Shown piece after piece: positions 59,626-64,000 of a DNA stretch of 64,000 nucleotides (position 1 is its first letter; each line of letters opens with the position of its first letter). The DNA comes from DATHTS01 sp965219305. GTDB taxonomy: Bacteria; Acidobacteriota; Blastocatellia; Pyrinomonadales; Pyrinomonadaceae. Below the pieces are notes generated by a model. It made no database searches and was not told the DNA's origin. It worked only from the letters and a program-made list of their open reading frames with translations. Location: positions 806,001 through 870,000 of the forward strand of contig OZ244725.1 of NCBI GenBank assembly GCA_965219305.1, given 5' to 3'. Made by a program: the position numbers and the translations under genes.

Positions 59626-60858
59626 ATGAAAATTTTGCGTATTATCGCCCGCCTGAATGTCGGCGGACCTGCGCGGCACGTCGTCTGGCTGACTAAAGAA
59701 TTGCAAAACGACGAATTTCAAAGCGTGCTTTTGGCGGGAACCGTGCCGCCTGAAGAAGAAGATATGCAATGGTTTGCCGATGATAATTCCGTGAAACCGA
59801 TTTTCATCGAAGAAATGAGCCGTGAACTTTCGCCAAAAGATGTTATTTCTTTATGGAAGGCATACCGCTTTATAAAACGTGAAAAACCCGATATTATTCA
59901 CACACACACGGCAAAAGCCGGAACTATCGGTCGCGTCGCCGGTTTTTTTTATAAATGGCTAACTATAAAACCGCGCCGCGTTAAATTTGTTCATACATAT
60001 CACGGACACGTTTTTCACAGTTATTACGGAAACGCGAAAACCAAAATTTTTCTTTTCATCGAAAAAATGCTCGCGTTTTTCGTAACAGATAAAATCATTG
60101 TAATTTCCAAACAACAATTTGACGAAATTCACGGCAAATTCGGTGTCGGTCGAAAAAAACAATTTGTAATTGTTCCACTCGGAATTGATCTCCGGCTTTT
60201 TGCCGATTCAAATGTAAAAAGAAACATATTACGCGACGAAATCGGCGTAAAACCGGACGAAATTTTAGTCGGATTTGTCGGCAGATTAACGGAAATAAAA
60301 AATATTCCGCTTTTTTTGAAAGTTGCCGAAATGTATAACAATTTGGAAAAATCCGAAAATATCAAATTAAAATTCGTTATCGTCGGCGACGGAAATTTGC
60401 GTGATGAACTGGAAAAAGAATCGGCTCAACTCGGTTTGAACAATATCTTAACATTTGTCGGAAATCGTGATGATACTGACGTTTGTTATGCCGGATGCGA
60501 TATTATCGCGCTGACTTCACTAAACGAAGGAACGCCGCTTTCGCTAATCGAAGCGATGGCGAATGAAAAACCCGTGATTTCTACGGCGGTCGGCGGCGTA
60601 ATTGATCTTTTGGGGGAAACCGAATATAAATCGGAAAACTTCACGTTGTGCCGGCGAGGTTTGCGCGTCGCGTCCGGCAATACCGAAGGCTTTTTCGATG
60701 GTTTGATTTATTTGGCGAAAGATAAAACTTTACGATATAACTTGGGAAAAAATGGTGCTGAATTTGTAAAAAATAATTACTCGAAAACTCGTCTGGTAGA
60801 TGATATTGAAAAACTTTATCGTGAATTATGTCCGTTAGATTCGAAATCAAATTTGTAA
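59626..60858 (+). CDS. GT4 family glycosyltransferase
   Basis: A 410-residue GT4: MKILRIIARLNVGGPARHVVWLTKEL, the HTHTAKAGTIGRVAG N-domain motif, FVGRLTEIKNIPLFLKVAEMYNNLE and the EGTPLSLIEAMANEKPVISTAVGG catalytic E-x7-E motif. The KAGT and HVF sections are typical of WbnK/WcaL-like transferases. It probably acts on a lipid-linked sugar. Confidence 0.92.
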   Translation: MKILRIIARLNVGGPARHVVWLTKELQNDEFQSVLLAGTVPPEEEDMQWFADDNSVKPIFIEEMSRELSPKDVISLWKAYRFIKREKPDIIHTHTAKAGTIGRVAGFFYKWLTIKPRRVKFVHTYHGHVFHSYYGNAKTKIFLFIEKMLAFFVTDKIIVISKQQFDEIHGKFGVGRKKQFVIVPLGIDLRLFADSNVKRNILRDEIGVKPDEILVGFVGRLTEIKNIPLFLKVAEMYNNLEKSENIKLKFVIVGDGNLRDELEKESAQLGLNNILTFVGNRDDTDVCYAGCDIIALTSLNEGTPLSLIEAMANEKPVISTAVGGVIDLLGETEYKSENFTLCRRGLRVASGNTEGFFDGLIYLAKDKTLRYNLGKNGAEFVKNNYSKTRLVDDIEKLYRELCPLDSKSNL

Positions 60859-60910
60859 AATAAACCGTCCGCTTTTGCAGTTTTTATTATTTAGATTTAG
60901 ACTTCGACTA

Positions 60911-62158
60911 ATGCCTATAAAATCACTCAAATTAAATTCATTTCCAAAACTGTTAGGTTTAATCGTTTTGGGATTTATTATTTTGATTGTATTTTATTTT
61001 TTTGCAAAATGGTGCTTTGCCTATGAAATTGCCGTCCATTCTCAAAACCGTGAGGTTTCCGAATACGCAGTTGAATTATCCCCGAATGAACCTCAAAATC
61101 ATTACGCTTTGAGCGTTTGGCAGGAACAAACCTTTTTACCGGAAGATTTAAAAAAATCACTTGTCGAAATAGAGACGGCAACCGCGTTGTCTCCCAATGA
61201 TTACAGATTATGGCTTGCGCTCGGCAAAATACGTTCACTAAACGGCGATTCGGCAGGCGCGGAAAATGCTCTAAAAAAAGCGCAGTCGCTCGCGCCGAAT
61301 TACTCGGAAGTTTTGTGGGCAATGGGTAATTTTTATTTTCGTCAAGGCAAGATAACTGAAGCATTTCCGCTGATTCGCCGCACCGCAGAAATAGATTCCA
61401 ATTACAGAATTCCGGCAATTTCCATTTTATGGCAAATGTTTGACGGCAATGTTTCTCAGATTAAAAATGCGCTCGGCGAGTCGCCGCAAATAAAAGCGGC
61501 TTTAACAGATTTTTTGATGAAACAAGGGCGTTCAGATCAAGCGGTCGAAGTTTGGAATACTATATCTGAAAGCGAAAAAAATACGGAATTCCAACAAATC
61601 GGAAGTGATTTATTTACAATATTAATAGCTGAAAAAAAATTCCGCACGGCATTGAAAATCAAAAACCGTATGGAAGAAACCGAAAAATTCTATAATGGCG
61701 GTTTTGAAGAACCGATTCAGCAATCAACAAACAATGTTTTCGACTGGCAGATAAGCGGCGGTTTGAAACCCGTAATCGGTCAAAACAATGAATCAAAACA
61801 CAGCGGAAACACCAGTCTTTTTATAATTTTTAAGTCCGATGACGGAAAAGATTTCCGGCAAATTCAGCAAACTGTGCCAATTATTTCAGGTAAAAATTAT
61901 AAATTTGAATTTTTCTACAAAACAGAATTAAAAACATCCGCTACATTTCGTTGGGAAATTGTAGATACGGCGGAATCGAAAATCCTGGCGGTAACTAAAC
62001 CAATTGAAGCAAATTCCGATTGGACGAGTTTAAGTGCGGATTTTACCGTGCCGGAAAATTCCGAAGCAGTAATTATCCGCCTTGCCCGCGAAGATTGTAA
62101 GCAGGGACTTTGCCCGATTTCCGGCAAAGTTTGGTTTGACGATTTTACGATTAGATAA
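60911..62158 (+). CDS. TPR protein with C-terminal carbohydrate-binding-like domain
   Basis: A 415-residue protein using the ATG at 60911. One transmembrane helix near 13-33 (LGLIVLGFIILIVFYFFAKW). TPR-like repeats at about 50-230 (NDYRLWLALGKIRSLNGDSAGAENALKKAQSLAPNYSEVLWAMGNFYFRQGKITEAFPLIRR). A C-terminal beta-sandwich, NGGFEEPIQQ ... SGNTSLFI ... SGKNYKFEFFYKT ... GKVWFDDFTI, resembles galactose-binding CBMs. It is probably periplasmic. It lies 22 bp before the O-antigen ligase, so it may work with it in glycan transfer. Confidence 0.8.
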   Translation: MPIKSLKLNSFPKLLGLIVLGFIILIVFYFFAKWCFAYEIAVHSQNREVSEYAVELSPNEPQNHYALSVWQEQTFLPEDLKKSLVEIETATALSPNDYRLWLALGKIRSLNGDSAGAENALKKAQSLAPNYSEVLWAMGNFYFRQGKITEAFPLIRRTAEIDSNYRIPAISILWQMFDGNVSQIKNALGESPQIKAALTDFLMKQGRSDQAVEVWNTISESEKNTEFQQIGSDLFTILIAEKKFRTALKIKNRMEETEKFYNGGFEEPIQQSTNNVFDWQISGGLKPVIGQNNESKHSGNTSLFIIFKSDDGKDFRQIQQTVPIISGKNYKFEFFYKTELKTSATFRWEIVDTAESKILAVTKPIEANSDWTSLSADFTVPENSEAVIIRLAREDCKQGLCPISGKVWFDDFTIR

Positions 62159-62180
62159 TTTTCACTTATTAAAATAAAAA

Positions 62181-63626
62181 ATGGCTGAAAATACGCGAAT
62201 CTCCAATTATCAGATTAATAGCAAAAACGCACGTTTTGACGAAAAACCGTCACTCTTAAACATCGCAGCGTTTGTTATGCTCTGGGTAATTTTGATGTTT
62301 ACAACTATCGCTTACGGCGCAGTTGATTTTTGGGCGATTGGATTATTATGTATTTTTACCTGCTTATTAATAATATTTTGGTTTTCCGACGCTCTGGTAA
62401 AAAAAGTATTTGAATTCAAGTTTAATCTTCTCCAAGTTCCGCTTCTAGTATTGATTTTAATTGGTCTGATTCAGCTTTTGCCTCTTCGCAGCGGTGATTT
62501 AAACGGTAATTTGTCCGTTTCGGCAATCAGTAGTTTGTCGCACGACTTTTCAGCAACCAGATTTGCTGTCATTAATTTAATAAATTACTTTTTATTTTTT
62601 GCAGCGGCTTATGCTTTGATAAATAATGAAAAACGGCTTAAAAAAACCGTTTTTATGATAACAATTTTCGGGGCGATAATGGCATTTTTCGGGATTTTAC
62701 AGCGATTTTCAAATCTCGAAGCAATTTACGGGATGCGCGATGTCGGGCAAGCTACGCCGTTCGGTTCATTCGTCAACCAACATCATTTTGCCGCTTTTAT
62801 GGAAATGACGATTGGCATAACGCTCGGTTTAATTTTTGGAAAAGTGACCAAAACCGATAAAAATCCGCTTTTAATTATTGCCACGGTAATAATGGGAATC
62901 GCTCTTCTTTTAACAAGTTCGCGCGGCGGATATGTAAGTTTGCTAGGCGTTATCGCATTTATCGTTTTAGCAAATTTATTCGTAAAACGAAGAGTTTCAG
63001 ATAAGGACGAAAAAGCAGGAATATCGAGCAATTCACGCCGAAATATGGCGATCATAGCCAGCGGAATTGCAGTTATTATCGGTTTATTCGCCGCAATGCT
63101 GTTGCTCGGCGGTGATGAATCGCTGTTGCGAGGAACGGGTTTGCAATATAATGAAGCCGATTTGTCGAACGGCAGATTTCATTTCTGGCAAATCGCAGTT
63201 AATGTATTTTTAAATAATCCCATTATCGGCGCGGGCTTGAATTCTTTCGGTATGGTTTTTTCGCAGTATGATACTTGGAACGGAAATTTTCGGGTTGAAC
63301 AGGCGCACAACGATTATTTACAGATTTTAGCTGATGCCGGAATTCTCGGTTTTGCGTGTATATTAAGTTTTATTTTTTTGCTCTTCAAAAGAAGTTTACA
63401 TATTATAAGAAAACAAACTACGGGTTTTAGACGAAATGCGGCAATCGGTGCGCTCGCAGGTTGTTTCGGGATTTTAGTTCATAGTTTTTTTGATTTCCCT
63501 CTTCGTACGCCTTCTAATATGTTTTTCTTTCTGACATTAGTTGTAATTGCATCCGGTAGAATAAAAAGTCAAAAAAACAGAAATCGTCGGGTCAAGCGTT
63601 CTCAACCCGACGATTTAATAGATTAA
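62181..63626 (+). CDS. O-antigen ligase/polymerase (Wzy_C family)
   Basis: A 481-residue membrane protein with about 10-12 helices and the Wzy_C/WaaL family loop: SSRGGYVSLLG, then GLNSFGMVFSQYDTWNGNFRVEQAHNDYLQILADAGILGF, which includes the periplasmic His of ligases. It should either join O-antigen to lipid A-core or polymerise repeat units; both share this family. It is the last gene of the plus-strand locus. A hairpin overlaps its final codons (63581-63616), which likely belongs to the convergent glycyl-tRNA synthetase gene. Confidence 0.9.
   Translation: MAENTRISNYQINSKNARFDEKPSLLNIAAFVMLWVILMFTTIAYGAVDFWAIGLLCIFTCLLIIFWFSDALVKKVFEFKFNLLQVPLLVLILIGLIQLLPLRSGDLNGNLSVSAISSLSHDFSATRFAVINLINYFLFFAAAYALINNEKRLKKTVFMITIFGAIMAFFGILQRFSNLEAIYGMRDVGQATPFGSFVNQHHFAAFMEMTIGITLGLIFGKVTKTDKNPLLIIATVIMGIALLLTSSRGGYVSLLGVIAFIVLANLFVKRRVSDKDEKAGISSNSRRNMAIIASGIAVIIGLFAAMLLLGGDESLLRGTGLQYNEADLSNGRFHFWQIAVNVFLNNPIIGAGLNSFGMVFSQYDTWNGNFRVEQAHNDYLQILADAGILGFACILSFIFLLFKRSLHIIRKQTTGFRRNAAIGALAGCFGILVHSFFDFPLRTPSNMFFFLTLVVIASGRIKSQKNRNRRVKRSQPDDLID
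63563..63616 (-). terminator. Terminator of glycyl-tRNA synthetase inside ligase gene
   Basis: A perfect 12-bp stem: AAATCGTCGGGT (63581-63592) and ACCCGACGATTT (63605-63616), with a 12-nt loop. On the minus strand it is followed by CTGTTTTTTTGACTTTTTA, a strong T tract; on the plus strand no T run follows. It therefore fits the minus-strand gene ending at 63637, though it lies inside the 3' end of the ligase gene. Confidence 0.8.
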
Positions 63627-63636
63627 AAATTATCAA

Positions 63637-64000
63637 TTACTTCAATTTTTCCGTTAAATAATCTCTCAATTTCTCGACACTAACTCTTTCCTGTTCCCAA
63701 GTATCACGATTTCTTACCGTTACCGAATTATCATCAAGCGAATCAAAATCAACTGTTAGACAAAACGGAGTGCCGATTTCGTCCTGTCTGGCGTAAAGTT
63801 TACCGATACTTCCCGTATCATCATAAACTGCACGCATCGCAGGCATTAGATTACTTTTAATTTTTTGAGCCATTTGGACAATCTCTTCCTTATTTTTCTT
63901 GAGCGGCAAGATTGCGGCTTTAATTGGGGCAAGTTCGGGTTTTAATTTCAAAATCACGCGCTTTTCGCCGCGTTCATCTTCCTTTTCCGTATAAGCATCC
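63637..64000 (-). CDS. glyQS: Glycyl-tRNA synthetase C-terminus (GlyQS type), cut by window edge
   Basis: The last about 121 codons of a minus-strand gene, open to the window edge. It contains the anticodon-binding HGTP domain with LAPIKAAILPLKKNKEEIV, YDDTGSIGKLYARQDEIGTPFCLTVDFDSLDD and TVRNRDTWEQERV. This matches the alpha2 (eukaryotic/archaeal-type) glycyl-tRNA synthetase, which is found in many bacteria. An in-frame GTG at 63957 could pass for a start but is internal, as coding continues upstream of it. The catalytic domain lies beyond the window. Confidence 0.92.
   Translation of the reverse strand, partial: DAYTEKEDERGEKRVILKLKPELAPIKAAILPLKKNKEEIVQMAQKIKSNLMPAMRAVYDDTGSIGKLYARQDEIGTPFCLTVDFDSLDDNSVTVRNRDTWEQERVSVEKLRDYLTEKLK

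Noticed and set aside
1..64000. Prophage, transposon or CRISPR content
   Set aside because: No integrase, transposase, phage structural gene, inverted terminal repeats or spaced direct repeats were seen.

Overview
This AT-rich, gene-dense window is bacterial and almost certainly from a Gram-negative. It encodes a TolC-type outer-membrane channel, an SLBB polysaccharide-export protein, an O-antigen flippase, an O-antigen ligase, and many secreted proteins. The best taxonomic guess is Acidobacteriota, class Blastocatellia/Pyrinomonadales-like. That guess rests on the VWFA-related secreted protein at 11648-12604 and on two membrane proteins opening with a CPxC...FCLxDGS zinc ribbon (23318-24900), both recalled as typical of that group. 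It is an inference from remembered family distributions, not a search result. No tRNA, rRNA, CRISPR array, insertion sequence or prophage gene was seen.

Region 1 (1-7424, minus strand) is a compact run starting with GAPDH. A GDP-mannose-3,5-epimerase-like enzyme, a PaaK/CapK-like adenylating enzyme, a DUF362 protein, a nucleotide-sugar dehydrogenase, a GT2 glycosyltransferase and a GT4 glycosyltransferase (cut by the left edge) follow. Most neighbours overlap or nearly touch, which suggests translational coupling in a surface-glycan operon.

Region 2 (7644-33746) is mixed housekeeping and cell-envelope content. It holds an orphan TolC, a GT2 enzyme, a three-gene secreted/VWA operon, a matrixin-like metalloprotease, an SLBB export protein and several small zinc-ribbon or membrane proteins. 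It also holds an MBL-fold hydrolase, an SDR, an NtrB-like histidine kinase and a glycine-zipper protein. A forward operon of two zinc-ribbon membrane proteins, an FHA-Ser/Thr kinase and a deoxyhypusine-synthase-like protein follows. The region ends with an ABC ATPase, a DUF1440-like protein, a DUF4142 lipoprotein, an ABC-F ATPase and a diguanylate cyclase.

Region 3 (33986-37298) is the methyl cycle: a SAM methyltransferase, metK and ahcY. metK has a near-consensus promoter, and strong hairpin terminators follow metK and ahcY.

Region 4 (37395-63626) is a 26-kb O-antigen/exopolysaccharide locus. It begins with rfbB divergent from rfbC-rfbA (dTDP-sugar; no rfbD is present). A CDP-sugar branch follows (rfbF, rfbG, a second 3,5-epimerase-like protein, a C-methyltransferase, a DegT aminotransferase, a NeuD-like acyltransferase) that looks designed to make a branched amino-deoxyhexose. 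Then come a CmcI-like protein, a Wzx flippase, several GT2 and GT4 glycosyltransferases, a hexapeptide acyltransferase, a multi-spanning membrane protein, AsnB, a methyltransferase, a TPR protein and an O-antigen ligase. An internal terminator at about 51240 splits this locus into at least two transcription units. The window ends in glycyl-tRNA synthetase (minus strand, cut by the right edge), whose terminator hairpin appears to lie inside the end of the ligase gene.
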